DNA of 62,875 bases from Caldibacillus thermoamylovorans. Its GTDB lineage: Bacteria > Bacillota > Bacilli > Bacillales > Caldibacillaceae. The translations under genes and the position numbers were made by a program. Position 1 is the first letter of the stretch. Each line of letters begins with the position of its first letter. The stretch covers positions 1 through 62,875 of the forward strand of contig NZ_CCRF01000065.1 in the NCBI RefSeq assembly GCF_000751775.1, read 5' to 3'. Shown piece after piece: positions 35,897-44,189 of this stretch. The notes under the pieces are model-generated. The model saw nothing but the letters and a program-made list of their open reading frames with translations. It was not told the origin of the DNA and did no database searches.

Positions 35897-36103
35897 CTAT
35901 CTAAATCTGTTTATAATAAAAAAGATAAGCGAAAGGACGATACTTAATAATATCGAGGTCATAATTGGAAAATAAAAGGTTGTGTTACCTTTTTGAATGA
36001 TAATATCACCGGGCAGCCTACCAATTTTAATAAACTGCATCAAGAAACCAACAAGAAAGATAATGCCTCCGATGGTCATCAACATTTTTGCCAGTCCTGT
36101 CAT
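35897..36103 (-). CDS. DUF2905 small membrane protein
   Basis: This 68-residue protein has two membrane helices separated by [22 protein letters not shown], the hallmark of DUF2905. Function is unknown. The ATG overlaps the ruvB stop by four bases, so it is translated with ruvB. It corresponds in position to a small gene between ruvB and queA in other Bacilli. Confidence 0.88.
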   Translation of the reverse strand: MTGLAKMLMTIGGIIFLVGFLMQFIKIGRLPGDIIIQKGNTTFYFPIMTSILLSIVLSLIFFIINRFR

Positions 36104-37101
36104 TTTTTCGGAACCTCCATGTGAAAATGTTCATATACAGCTCCAGTTACGACTCTTCCTCTCGGTGTCCTTTGTAAGAAGCCGATTTGTAATAAATAAG
36201 GCTCATAGACATCCTCGATCGTTTCAGCTTCTTCGCCGATTGTTGCCGCAATTGTATCCAATCCGACCGGTCCGCCGTTAAATTTTTCTATGATTCCTCG
36301 CAATAATTTATGGTCAATATGATCCAAACCCAATCGGTCAACTTGCAACAGGTCAAGTGCTTCATTGGCCAGTGCTCGTGTAATCGTACCGTCACCTTTC
36401 ACTTGGGCAAAATCACGAACCCTGCGGAGTAACCGGTTTGCTATTCGAGGTGTCCCCCGGGAACGTAATGCAATTTCGTTCGCTGCCCCTTCATCAATTT
36501 CAGCATCCAATATTGAGGCGGTTCGAAAGACGATTTCGATTAACTGGTCAGGTTTATAATACTCTAATCTGCTTAAAACTCCAAATCGATCCCTTAGCGG
36601 TGCAGACAATGCCCCGGCCCGGGTTGTTGCTCCGACTAAAGTGAAGGGAGGCAAATCGATTCGAATCGAGCGAGCACCGGCACCTTTCCCAATCACAATA
36701 TCCAAGCAAAAATCTTCCATTGCCGGATAAAGGACTTCTTCTATTGCACGATTAAGACGGTGAATTTCATCAATAAATAATACATCGCCGGGTTCAATGG
36801 CGGTTAATACGGCAGCAAGATCACCGGGCCGTTCAATGGCGGGACCTGATGTTGTCCGTAAGTTCCCCCCCATTTCATTGGCAATGATTGCTGCCAATGT
36901 TGTTTTCCCTAATCCCGGGGGACCATATAACAGGACATGGTCTAAAGTTTCCATTCTCATTTTCGCTGCTTCGATAAAAATTTTTAAGTTATTTTTCACC
37001 TGATCTTGTCCGATATATTGGTCAAACGAATGGGGGCGCAAATTTTGTTCCAAAGATAGATCCTCAAAATCGGCTTGATCGGATATAATTCGTTCTGTCA
37101 T
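36100..37101 (-). CDS. ruvB: Holliday junction branch migration helicase RuvB
   Basis: This 333-residue AAA+ motor has Walker [13 protein letters not shown] at about residues 60-71, Walker [11 protein letters not shown], sensor GATTRAG, and the C-terminal winged helix [18 protein letters not shown] precedes the ATG. It normally follows ruvA at once. Here 273 bases of repeats intervene, and a 21-codon frame ends in a four-base overlap with the ruvB start. Confidence 0.97.
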   Translation of the reverse strand: MTERIISDQADFEDLSLEQNLRPHSFDQYIGQDQVKNNLKIFIEAAKMRMETLDHVLLYGPPGLGKTTLAAIIANEMGGNLRTTSGPAIERPGDLAAVLTAIEPGDVLFIDEIHRLNRAIEEVLYPAMEDFCLDIVIGKGAGARSIRIDLPPFTLVGATTRAGALSAPLRDRFGVLSRLEYYKPDQLIEIVFRTASILDAEIDEGAANEIALRSRGTPRIANRLLRRVRDFAQVKGDGTITRALANEALDLLQVDRLGLDHIDHKLLRGIIEKFNGGPVGLDTIAATIGEEAETIEDVYEPYLLQIGFLQRTPRGRVVTGAVYEHFHMEVPKK

Positions 37102-37109
37102 GACAATCC

Positions 37110-37282
37110 CCCTCTATATGGTGATGAAAAACTACTTCCTTTTGCGGAGTGGCGGCGATTCATTCGTACTCAACTATATATATGGTGAAAACTATTTCCT
37201 TTTGTAGAATGGCGGCAACCCATTCGTACTCCTCTAAATGGTGATGAAAAACTACTTCCTACTTGGGACTTAGTTCATTCCC
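37110..37282 (-). repeat. 2.5-copy tandem repeat of about 60 bp in the ruvB leader
   Basis: Units on the plus strand begin at about 37110, 37171 and 37231, and share ATGGTGATGAAAAACTACTT and GGCGGCAACCCATTCGTACT-like segments. Read on the minus strand, the two full units each start a short frame at ATG: 37223-37170 (17 codons, SD AGAGGAG) and 37163-37098 (21 codons). The second stop overlaps the ruvB ATG as ATGA. They arose from one duplicated leader, and translation is unproven. Confidence 0.6.
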
Positions 37283-37374
37283 CACCTATCTTTTATGTAA
37301 ACTCGAAAAACTTGAGGTGAAGGTCCTACTACCCGTTAAGGTGGTAACGAAACTTTTCGTATACGGGTCCGTTT

Positions 37375-37977
37375 TTATAAATGGGACAGTTTCTTCAAAG
37401 CTAATTTTATATATTGATCCGTAGATAATTTTTCCGTATTTAACATTCCGGCGACCTTCCTGATTTCCTTGTTCGAATAGCCGAGCGCTTCAAGAGCCAA
37501 CAATGCCTCCTTGAGTTCATGATTTTCCTCATCCATAACCTCGCTACCTCCTCCAGTATGATCGGGAAGGTCATCTAAAAATTCCTGCAGTTTCCCTTTC
37601 AGATCTAATATTATTTGTCTTGCCGTCTTTTTACCGACACCGGGAAAAGTGGTCAAGAACTTCTCGTTTTCTTGCTCGATAGCATGGGCAATCTGCTTCG
37701 GCTCTCCTGCTGCAAGGATGGCAAGTGCCCCTTTAGGTCCAATACCGGAAACATTAATCAATTTTGTAAAGAACTGTTTTTCCTCTAATGTTCGAAAACC
37801 GTATAAAATATGTGCATCGTCCCGTACATGAAAATATGTATATATTTTCTGTTTTGTTTGATCTTGACGAAAAATATACGGATTCGGTGTAAAAATTTGA
37901 TAACCGATTCCATGATTTTCAACAACAATGTATTGCGGACTAATATATTCTACGGTTCCAACAATATATGCGTACAC
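37375..37977 (-). CDS. ruvA: Holliday junction branch migration protein RuvA
   Basis: This 200-residue protein has an OB fold at residues 1-65, tandem helix-hairpin-helix motifs ([16 protein letters not shown] and [16 protein letters not shown]), an acidic linker, and a C-terminal RuvB-contact domain from about residue 150. It starts with GTG 37977 behind GAGAGG. Its usual upstream neighbour bofC is 8.6 kb away, displaced by the alcohol dehydrogenase cluster. Confidence 0.96.
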   Translation of the reverse strand: MYAYIVGTVEYISPQYIVVENHGIGYQIFTPNPYIFRQDQTKQKIYTYFHVRDDAHILYGFRTLEEKQFFTKLINVSGIGPKGALAILAAGEPKQIAHAIEQENEKFLTTFPGVGKKTARQIILDLKGKLQEFLDDLPDHTGGGSEVMDEENHELKEALLALEALGYSNKEIRKVAGMLNTEKLSTDQYIKLALKKLSHL

Positions 37978-38035
37978 TTAATCCTCTCCCTTGCCTAACT
38001 GTCATACATTTTACCACAATTATAACAGTAAAGAG

Positions 38036-38084
38036 AAGAGGGACAGCCTCTTTCGAAAATGAATCCAAAAGAGATGTCCCTCTT
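38036..38084 (-). terminator. Long hairpin downstream of adhE
   Basis: AAGAGGGACAGCCTCTTT (38036-38053) pairs with its near-inverse ending 38084. It lies 18 bases after the adhE stop. The T-run beyond it is poor, so termination may be partial. Confidence 0.7.
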
Positions 38085-38101
38085 ACAAGATGGCGATTTA
38101 A

Positions 38102-40708
38102 TTAAATCCCTTGATAGGCTTTGCGGATGATTTCTTCAATTTCTGTAATTAGCGGTAATTTCGGATTAGCATTTGTACATTGATCTTCAAATGCTTTGTC
38201 GGCAAGTTCCGTAATTTGTGCCTCTAATTCTTCTTCTTTTACCCCGTTTTCTTTCATACTCATCGGGATATTGATTCCTTTTGCTAATTTAATAATTTCA
38301 TTGACTAAACTTTCGACCCCTTCTTCAGTGGTGCGAGCCGGTAATCCAAGAGCCTTTGCAATTTCCGCATAACGCTCATCGGCAATGAAATGTTCATATT
38401 TCGGGAATGTGGCAAATTTCGTTGGTTTTTGTGCATTGTAACGAATGACATGCGGCAGGAGAATCGCATTCATCCGTCCGTGTGGAATCCCGAACGCTCC
38501 GCCAAGTTTATGGGCAATACTATGATTTAAACCGAGGAATGCGTTTGAGAATGCCATCCCTGCAATTGTCGATGCATTATGCATTTTTTCCCTTGCCAGT
38601 TCATCGTTCCCGTTATGATAAGCTTTTGGTAAATATTCAAAAACGAGTTGAATAGCTTTAATGGCTAAGCCGTCTGTATAATCATTGGCCATATTTGATA
38701 CATAGGCTTCAATCGCATGGGTCAAAACATCCATACCTGTGTCAGCCGTAATTGATTTTGGCATCGTCATCACAAAACTCGGGTCAATAATAGCCACATC
38801 CGGTGTTAATTCATAGTCTGCCAACGGATATTTTATATCGAGATCTTCATCCGTGATAACCGAAAATGAAGTAACTTCAGAACCGGTACCGGAAGTTGTC
38901 GGGATACAAACGAGTTTAGATTTCTTACCTAATTCAGGGAATTTGTAAACGCGTTTCCGGATATCCATGAATTTTTGTTTTGCGCCATTGAATTCAATTT
39001 CCGGATGTTCATAGAATAGCCACATCCCTTTCGCTGCATCGAGAACAGATCCTCCACCAACCGCGATAATAACATCCGGATGGAAATTAGCCATCGCTTC
39101 GACACCTTTCATCACCACTTCAACGGAAGGTTCGGTTTTTACATCCGAGAAAATTTCACTGTGGACATAATCCGGTCTTTTTCTTAAATAATACAATACT
39201 TTATCGACGTAACCGAGCCGGACCATATCTTTATCAGCCACGATAAATGCTCTTGAAATATCCGGCATTTTCGATAAATATTGAGTTGAATTTTTTTCAA
39301 AGTAAATTTTTGGTGGAATTTTAAACCATTGCATGTTAACACGCCTTTTTGCCATGATTTTTTTATTAACTAGGTGAAATGTACCAACGTTGGTTGATAC
39401 GGAGTTCCCGCCATATGTTCCGCAACCTAATGTTAAAGATGGAATATAGGCATTATAAATATCACCAATTGCACCTTGGGATGATGGCTGGTTCACAATC
39501 ACACGACCGGCTTTCATCTTTCTGCCGTATTCACGAATAACCTCTTCATTTTGGGAATGAATGACCGCTGAATGACCCATACCGTTGTAATGCAACATTT
39601 CTAAGGCCCGTTGAATGCCCTCTTTTGAATTTTCAACCTTAAAGCAAGCAAGTACCGGACTTAATTTTTCACCGGATAGCGGTTCTTCCGGTCCTACTTT
39701 CACCGTTTCGGCAAGAAGGATTTTTGTGTTTTCCGGTACGCTGACTCCGGCTGCTTCGGCGATTTTATTAGCAGATTGTCCCACGACGGCCGGATTGACG
39801 CCACCGGTTTCTCGCATCACATATTTTTCAACTTTTTTCTTTTCTTCTTCTGTTAAAAAATAGCAATTGTTGGCAATCAATTCTTGTTTAACGGCATCAT
39901 AAACTTCTTCATCGATAATCACTGCTTGTTCAGATGCACAAATCATCCCGTTGTCGAACGTTTTTGATAAAATTAAATCGTTCACAGCCCGTTTGATCTT
40001 CGCTGATTTTTCAATATAACAAGGTACGTTACCCGGTCCAACGCCTAATGCCGGTTTTCCGGAACTGTAAGCGGCTTTTACCATTCCCGATCCACCTGTG
40101 GCAAGAATTAGGGAAATACCAGGGTGTTTCATTAAGTAATCAGTTTTTTCCATAGACGGTGCTTCAATCCATTGAATACAGTTTTCCGGTGCACCGGTAC
40201 GAATCGCTGCTTCCAACAACACTTTTGCTGCTTCTTTACTTGATTGTTGCGCCGATGGATGGAATGCGAAAATAATCGGGTTTCTTGTTTTAATGGCAAT
40301 TAGCGATTTAAACATCGTTGTTGATGTCGGATTTGTAACCGGAGTGACACCGGCAACAACACCGACTGGTTCAGCAATTTCTACAATGCCTTCATTGTCA
40401 TCTTCCCGAATCACACCTACTGTTTTATCGTATTTGATGCCGTGGTAAATATATTCCGTTGCAAACAAGTTTTTGATGATTTTATCTTCATAAACACCGC
40501 GTTTCGTTTCTTCAATAGCTAATTTGGCCAGTCGCATATGCTCATTTAATCCTGCCAAAGCCATTTCCTTGACAATATTATCAATGGTTTCTTGATCGTA
40601 ATCCATAAATGCTTCCAGCGCTTTCTGACCTTTAGCAACTAACTCATCCACTTCATTTCCGGTTGGATTCACCGTTTTTTCTTCTTTTACCAATGTTTTT
40701 GTACTCAT
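38102..40708 (-). CDS. adhE: Bifunctional acetaldehyde-CoA/alcohol dehydrogenase AdhE
   Basis: This 868-residue fusion reduces acetyl-CoA to acetaldehyde and ethanol in fermentation, with NADH, usually forming spirosomes. The N-terminal aldehyde dehydrogenase half has the cysteine in TFDNGMICASEQ. The C-terminal iron ADH half has GGGSVLDAAKGMW, VLTHAIEAYVS and LNHSIAHKLGGAFGIPHG for cofactor and iron. AGGAGG precedes the ATG. Its long upstream region carries a shared start-site motif, a Rex-type box and a cre-like site, all fitting redox and carbon control. Confidence 0.97.
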   Translation of the reverse strand: MSTKTLVKEEKTVNPTGNEVDELVAKGQKALEAFMDYDQETIDNIVKEMALAGLNEHMRLAKLAIEETKRGVYEDKIIKNLFATEYIYHGIKYDKTVGVIREDDNEGIVEIAEPVGVVAGVTPVTNPTSTTMFKSLIAIKTRNPIIFAFHPSAQQSSKEAAKVLLEAAIRTGAPENCIQWIEAPSMEKTDYLMKHPGISLILATGGSGMVKAAYSSGKPALGVGPGNVPCYIEKSAKIKRAVNDLILSKTFDNGMICASEQAVIIDEEVYDAVKQELIANNCYFLTEEEKKKVEKYVMRETGGVNPAVVGQSANKIAEAAGVSVPENTKILLAETVKVGPEEPLSGEKLSPVLACFKVENSKEGIQRALEMLHYNGMGHSAVIHSQNEEVIREYGRKMKAGRVIVNQPSSQGAIGDIYNAYIPSLTLGCGTYGGNSVSTNVGTFHLVNKKIMAKRRVNMQWFKIPPKIYFEKNSTQYLSKMPDISRAFIVADKDMVRLGYVDKVLYYLRKRPDYVHSEIFSDVKTEPSVEVVMKGVEAMANFHPDVIIAVGGGSVLDAAKGMWLFYEHPEIEFNGAKQKFMDIRKRVYKFPELGKKSKLVCIPTTSGTGSEVTSFSVITDEDLDIKYPLADYELTPDVAIIDPSFVMTMPKSITADTGMDVLTHAIEAYVSNMANDYTDGLAIKAIQLVFEYLPKAYHNGNDELAREKMHNASTIAGMAFSNAFLGLNHSIAHKLGGAFGIPHGRMNAILLPHVIRYNAQKPTKFATFPKYEHFIADERYAEIAKALGLPARTTEEGVESLVNEIIKLAKGINIPMSMKENGVKEEELEAQITELADKAFEDQCTNANPKLPLITEIEEIIRKAYQGI

Positions 40709-40735
40709 GTTAAAGGCCTCCTATCATTTTTTATT

Positions 40736-40901
40736 TTTGTGCGGGATAAAGTGAAACTTCCATCAGTGGGGTTAACATCCCCCCACTGATGGTTAGTTGA
40801 ACCAATCGGGCACTTACGGGCACTTATCTTCCTCCTTTACATCTTTGATTTTCCTTAAGCCACTGAGGAAGATTTAGTGTCCGTTTGTGCGGGATAAAGT
40901 G
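40736..40901 (-). repeat. Dispersed repeat element with 18-bp direct-repeat ends
   Basis: TTTGTGCGGGATAAAGTG occurs at 40736-40753 and again, identical, at 40884-40901. Between them are a perfect 12-bp hairpin (CCATCAGTGGGG, 40760-40792) and a second inverted pair built on CGGGCACTTATCTTCC and GGAAGATTTAGTGTCCG. The element sits in the adhE leader. Decayed relatives occur near 17.3-17.4 kb and possibly 24.28 kb. It has no coding capacity. Confidence 0.8.
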
Positions 40902-40907
40902 TGCACC

Positions 40908-40960
40908 TATAGGACAAATTATGTCCCATATAGACATTTTTTGTCCCTATTTTACAAAAA
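40908..40960 (-). promoter_or_regulatory. Candidate adhE start-site operator with tandem GGGACA motif
   Basis: On the minus strand TAAAAT (a plausible -10) is followed directly by two tandem units, GGGACAAAAAATGTC then TATATGGGACATAATTTGTCC. Each contains a GGACA/TGTCC-type inverted repeat. The same arrangement occurs upstream of the iron ADH at 46.3 kb. Confidence 0.55.
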
Positions 40961-41101
40961 ATCACTTGTTGAAAAATCTTTTCCTACTTTTTTAGTTGAA
41001 TTAATCTTCATCATTTCTTTGATGAAGACCGATAACAAGTTTAGTGACATCCTTGTTATCTAAGTTCATTATATAAACAAAAAGGATAATAATCAATATC
41101 A

Positions 41102-41119
41102 ATGTGAAGTTTTTCACAA
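41102..41119. promoter_or_regulatory. Rex-type operator upstream of adhE
   Basis: ATGTGAAGTTTTTCACAA matches the Rex consensus TTGTGAA-N4-TTCACAA at 13 of 14 defined bases. It also fits the Fnr/Crp pattern TGTGA-N6-TCACA, so the regulator is ambiguous. Rex responds to the NADH/NAD+ ratio and represses fermentation genes. Confidence 0.7.
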
Positions 41120-41170
41120 ATTATTCGCAAGGACTTTTCGTAAAATTGATTGTAATCGTTCACATCTTGT

Positions 41171-41184
41171 TGAAAGCGCTATTA
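41171..41184. promoter_or_regulatory. Candidate cre (CcpA) site upstream of adhE
   Basis: TGAAAGCGCTATTA fits the catabolite-responsive element pattern TGWAARCGYTWNCW except for T instead of C near the end. It lies between adhE and the HPr kinase-like gene. Confidence 0.5.
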
Positions 41185-41329
41185 TGAAACAACTCCGTTC
41201 ACAAATTCTTAATAATCAATATGATTCAGTAAAAATCCGGACACATTTTCAGGGGGTTTTTAAAGATTTTTCATTATTTGAAAAGTGAAGTGCTTTGTCG
41301 ACTATTTTCAAGATACCAACTATGATGGT

Positions 41330-41570
41330 TGTGAACTTTCGCTAAACCTTAAAAACGTCGGCAAAAAGGGAACTTCCCTCAAATCGGTGACGAGATTGGG
41401 ACTCGTAGGCAAAAATAAGGCTCTCACAAAATCGGTGACGGGATTAGGAATCGTCGACAAAAATAAGATCTCCGCACTCAAATTTGCCGACGAGACCATT
41501 CCCGCCTCAAAATGGTAATAACAATGGGTTTCGGCAATTTATTGGTTTTCCAAGGTGCGAAACTCAAGTG
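41330..41570 (+). repeat. Array III: degenerate palindromic units with the shared end block
   Basis: About four decayed units of about 50 bp, such as GGTGACGAGATTGGGACTCGT and GGTGACGGGATTAGGAATCGT, are followed by CAAAAATAAG segments. The array ends at 41542-41568 in TTGGTTTTCCAAGGTGC plus an AAACT-AAG tail. The same block closes the array at 51.9 kb with three differences in 27 bases. It lies between the hprK-like gene and the adhE regulatory region. Confidence 0.8.
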
Positions 41571-41607
41571 AAATTTATTAGCACATAATTTTCTTTACAT
41601 TTATTAC

Positions 41608-42537
41608 CTATTCGTTTTCTTGATCCTTCAATTCGTTCTGTATTCGTTCAAAAAACTCCTCTGCGGCATTATACCCTTGCTGAAATAAATACCAATTCGT
41701 GCAAGCAGCCTCCACTAAACCAGCCACATCCCGACCAGGTTGCAATTGGATTTCAATATGGGGAATTTTCACACCTAAATAGTCTTTATAAGTCAATTCC
41801 GGTTCCAGTTGATTATTTAATTCATTGTCTTCCCAACGGCACAATTCAATATCGATAGCGATTCTAGTTTCTTCCTGAAATGCTTTTCTTCCATAAATTT
41901 TGGCTATATTTAAAAGACCAATACTACGGAGGGCCAAAAATTCTTTGTTTGTCCGATTATGGGTTCCGAGAAGCGTTTTGGAACTTATTTTTTTCAACAC
42001 AACAATATCATCAGCAACTAAACGATGACCTCGGCCAATAAGAGTATGAGCTGTTTCACTTTTTCCGATTCCGGATTTTCCCCGTAATAAAATTCCTACG
42101 CCATAAACATTTAAACACACACCATGAATGGCAATCTCAGGTGCTAATTTATTTTTTAAATAATTGTTCAGATTATCAATAAACTCTGAGCTTTTCTCAT
42201 TTGTTCTTAATAACGGGATTCTTTCCTCTTTACAATATTGTTTTAAATACGTTAAGCCTTCTTGGCCGGCTGTGACAATAAAGCAAGGTGGATGGTATTT
42301 GACAACATTACCAATATGGTATCTCCGTTCTTCATCAGTTAATTTATGTAAATAAGTAATCTCCTTTTTGCCTAATATTTGAATTTGTTCCATTGGAAAA
42401 TAATCAAAATAGCCGATAAACTCCAGTCCAGGTCGATGGGTTCTTGGCTGTGATATTTTCCGGTTTAAATAATCTTTCCCTTCCAAAACTTCCAAAGAAA
42501 ATTCTTGGACCAATTTTTCAATCGAAATGGTTTTCAC
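41608..42537 (-). CDS. Divergent HPr kinase/phosphorylase paralogue
   Basis: This 309-residue protein shows the HprK fold over its full length. The N-terminal domain is at about residues 1-125, the P-loop is RGKSGIGKSE, VADDIVVLKK contains the catalytic aspartates, and HGV precedes the core. The C-terminal signature reads EIQLQPGRDVAGLVEAA instead of the usual IPVRPGRNLA-type sequence. A standard hprK normally sits beside lgt, not here. The start is GTG 42537 with GGAAGG eleven bases upstream. It may phosphorylate HPr, Crh or another target; I infer a second copy, not a replacement. Confidence 0.85.
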   Translation of the reverse strand: MKTISIEKLVQEFSLEVLEGKDYLNRKISQPRTHRPGLEFIGYFDYFPMEQIQILGKKEITYLHKLTDEERRYHIGNVVKYHPPCFIVTAGQEGLTYLKQYCKEERIPLLRTNEKSSEFIDNLNNYLKNKLAPEIAIHGVCLNVYGVGILLRGKSGIGKSETAHTLIGRGHRLVADDIVVLKKISSKTLLGTHNRTNKEFLALRSIGLLNIAKIYGRKAFQEETRIAIDIELCRWEDNELNNQLEPELTYKDYLGVKIPHIEIQLQPGRDVAGLVEAACTNWYLFQQGYNAAEEFFERIQNELKDQENE

Positions 42538-42670
42538 TCATTCAGCATTCCTTCCATAATACATTTCCAATTCATCTTGTAAAAATACTACAATAGAAAT
42601 CACTTTTTGCCCAGTAATAACACTCCGTCACGAAAATTTTCTGTCTACTGAATTCCTATCAAAACCAATT

Positions 42671-42717
42671 GAAAAAAACATCAGAATATGACCTGCCAGA
42701 ATCATATCCTGATGTTT
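42671..42717 (-). terminator. Intrinsic terminator after the zinc ADH
   Basis: AAACATCAG (42676-42684) and CTGATGTTT (42709-42717) pair and the stem extends inward through GATATGA/TCATATT. The minus strand continues into seven Ts. Confidence 0.9.
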
Positions 42718-42740
42718 CATTACAGTCTTTTCACTTTTAT

Positions 42741-43781
42741 TTACTCGTTAGAGATGATTACCTTCATCGCTTCATTTTCAGCAGCTTGTTTAAATACATC
42801 ATATGCTTCTAAAAATTGGTCAAAGGTAAAGCGATGGGTAATTAATTGTTCAGGTTGTAATTTTTTGGATGTAACTGTTTTTAAAAGCATCGGTGTTGTA
42901 GATGTATTAACAAGTCCGGTTGTTAATGTAATATTAGAAATCCATAGTTTTTCTATATGGAATTCAACCGGTTTTCCATGTACTCCTACGTTAGCGATAT
43001 ATCCACCAGGTTTGACAATCTCCTGACAAATATCAAAAGTTGCCGGAATACCGACTGCTTCAATAGCGACATCGACACCTTTCCCATTCGTGTATTCTTT
43101 TATTTTTTCAATCGCCCGACCGTCTCCGCTATTGATAGCTTTTGTGGCACCGAATTTTAGTGCTGTGTCCAAACGGCTATCGTTCAAGTCGACCATAATA
43201 ATTTCTGCCGGTGAATAGAATTGTGCGGTCAAAAGTGCTGCCATTCCAACTGGTCCGGCACCAATAATCGCTACAGTTTGACCCGGTTGTACATTTCCGT
43301 TTAACACACCTATTTCAAATCCGGTAGGCAAAATATCACTCAACATAACAAGTGCTTCTTCATCAGAACCGTCCGGTATATGATATAAACTGTTATCGGC
43401 ATGAGGAATTCGGACATATTCTGCTTGTGTACCATCAATCAGGTGACCTAAAATCCAGCCCCCATCTTCACAATGGGCGTATAATCCTTTTTTACAGTTT
43501 TCACATTTTCCGCATGACGTTATACAGGAAATAATGACACGGTCACCTTTTTTGAAGTTCTTTACACCTTCACCGACTTCTTCAATAATTCCAACGCCTT
43601 CATGTCCTAAGATTCTACCTTCTGTTACTGCCGGAACATCACCGGATAATATATGTAAATCTGTCCCGCAAATGGTTGTTTTTGTGATTTTTACGACAGC
43701 ATCTGTTGAATTTTCCACTTTTGGCATTGGTTTTTCCACTATATCTTTTTTCCCCGGTCCAAAGTATGTTAACGCTCTCAT
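42741..43781 (-). CDS. Zinc-dependent alcohol dehydrogenase (MDR family)
   Basis: This 346-residue medium-chain dehydrogenase has catalytic zinc ligands in TTICGTDLH and LGHEGVG, four structural-zinc cysteines in SCGKCENCKKGLYAHC, and the NAD(P) fold with IIGAGPVGMAAL. The sequence type resembles secondary-alcohol dehydrogenases, but substrate and cofactor cannot be fixed. AAGGAGAGG precedes the ATG. It has its own terminator and lies in the alcohol cluster upstream of the hprK-like gene. Confidence 0.93.
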   Translation of the reverse strand: MRALTYFGPGKKDIVEKPMPKVENSTDAVVKITKTTICGTDLHILSGDVPAVTEGRILGHEGVGIIEEVGEGVKNFKKGDRVIISCITSCGKCENCKKGLYAHCEDGGWILGHLIDGTQAEYVRIPHADNSLYHIPDGSDEEALVMLSDILPTGFEIGVLNGNVQPGQTVAIIGAGPVGMAALLTAQFYSPAEIIMVDLNDSRLDTALKFGATKAINSGDGRAIEKIKEYTNGKGVDVAIEAVGIPATFDICQEIVKPGGYIANVGVHGKPVEFHIEKLWISNITLTTGLVNTSTTPMLLKTVTSKKLQPEQLITHRFTFDQFLEAYDVFKQAAENEAMKVIISNE

Positions 43782-44189
43782 TTCTGTTCCTCTCCTTTTT
43801 TTAATTTATTAAACTTCTACAACTTTATTAATGAATGTCATATGACCACTCCTTCCCTTGAGATAAATTGCCAAATAGCAATTGTATGCTCTCCTGGAAA
43901 GCGCCTTCTATAATATTATAACTGATATTTTCATAGAAACAATGGGGTATTGAAAAAGTCTGCCATTTATGCAAAACTGAAACATTTGATGAATTGGAAA
44001 TTAGAAAAGTTTGCCACCCACCTATTCCAGCTGAAAGGGATGGCAAGCTCCATCTATTCCTAGTAGCCCGGATGTTAGAAATTCGCGAAACGTTGATATT
44101 TATTCTTTTACCAAAAGCTGTATCCAATGTTACTTTTGACGTAATGTCTAATCGATCGTTGTCATATTTGTTCTTATATCAAAAACTGT
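43782..44189. other. Intergenic stretch between the zinc ADH and SDR genes
   Basis: I see no convincing gene. A 99-codon minus-strand frame (43828-44127) lacks a ribosome site and resembles no family. AAAAGTCTGCCA and AAAAGTTTGCCA recur, and AAAAGCTGTATCCAATGTT (near 44120) weakly echoes the SDR gene end, so this may be decayed repeat DNA. No clear terminator was found. Confidence 0.5.

Noticed and set aside
41285-41518. 77-codon frame in array III
   Set aside because: It is composed of decayed repeat units and has no ribosome site.
43828-44127. 99-codon minus-strand frame between the zinc ADH and SDR genes
   Set aside because: No ribosome site, no family resemblance, and the sequence looks like decayed repeats.
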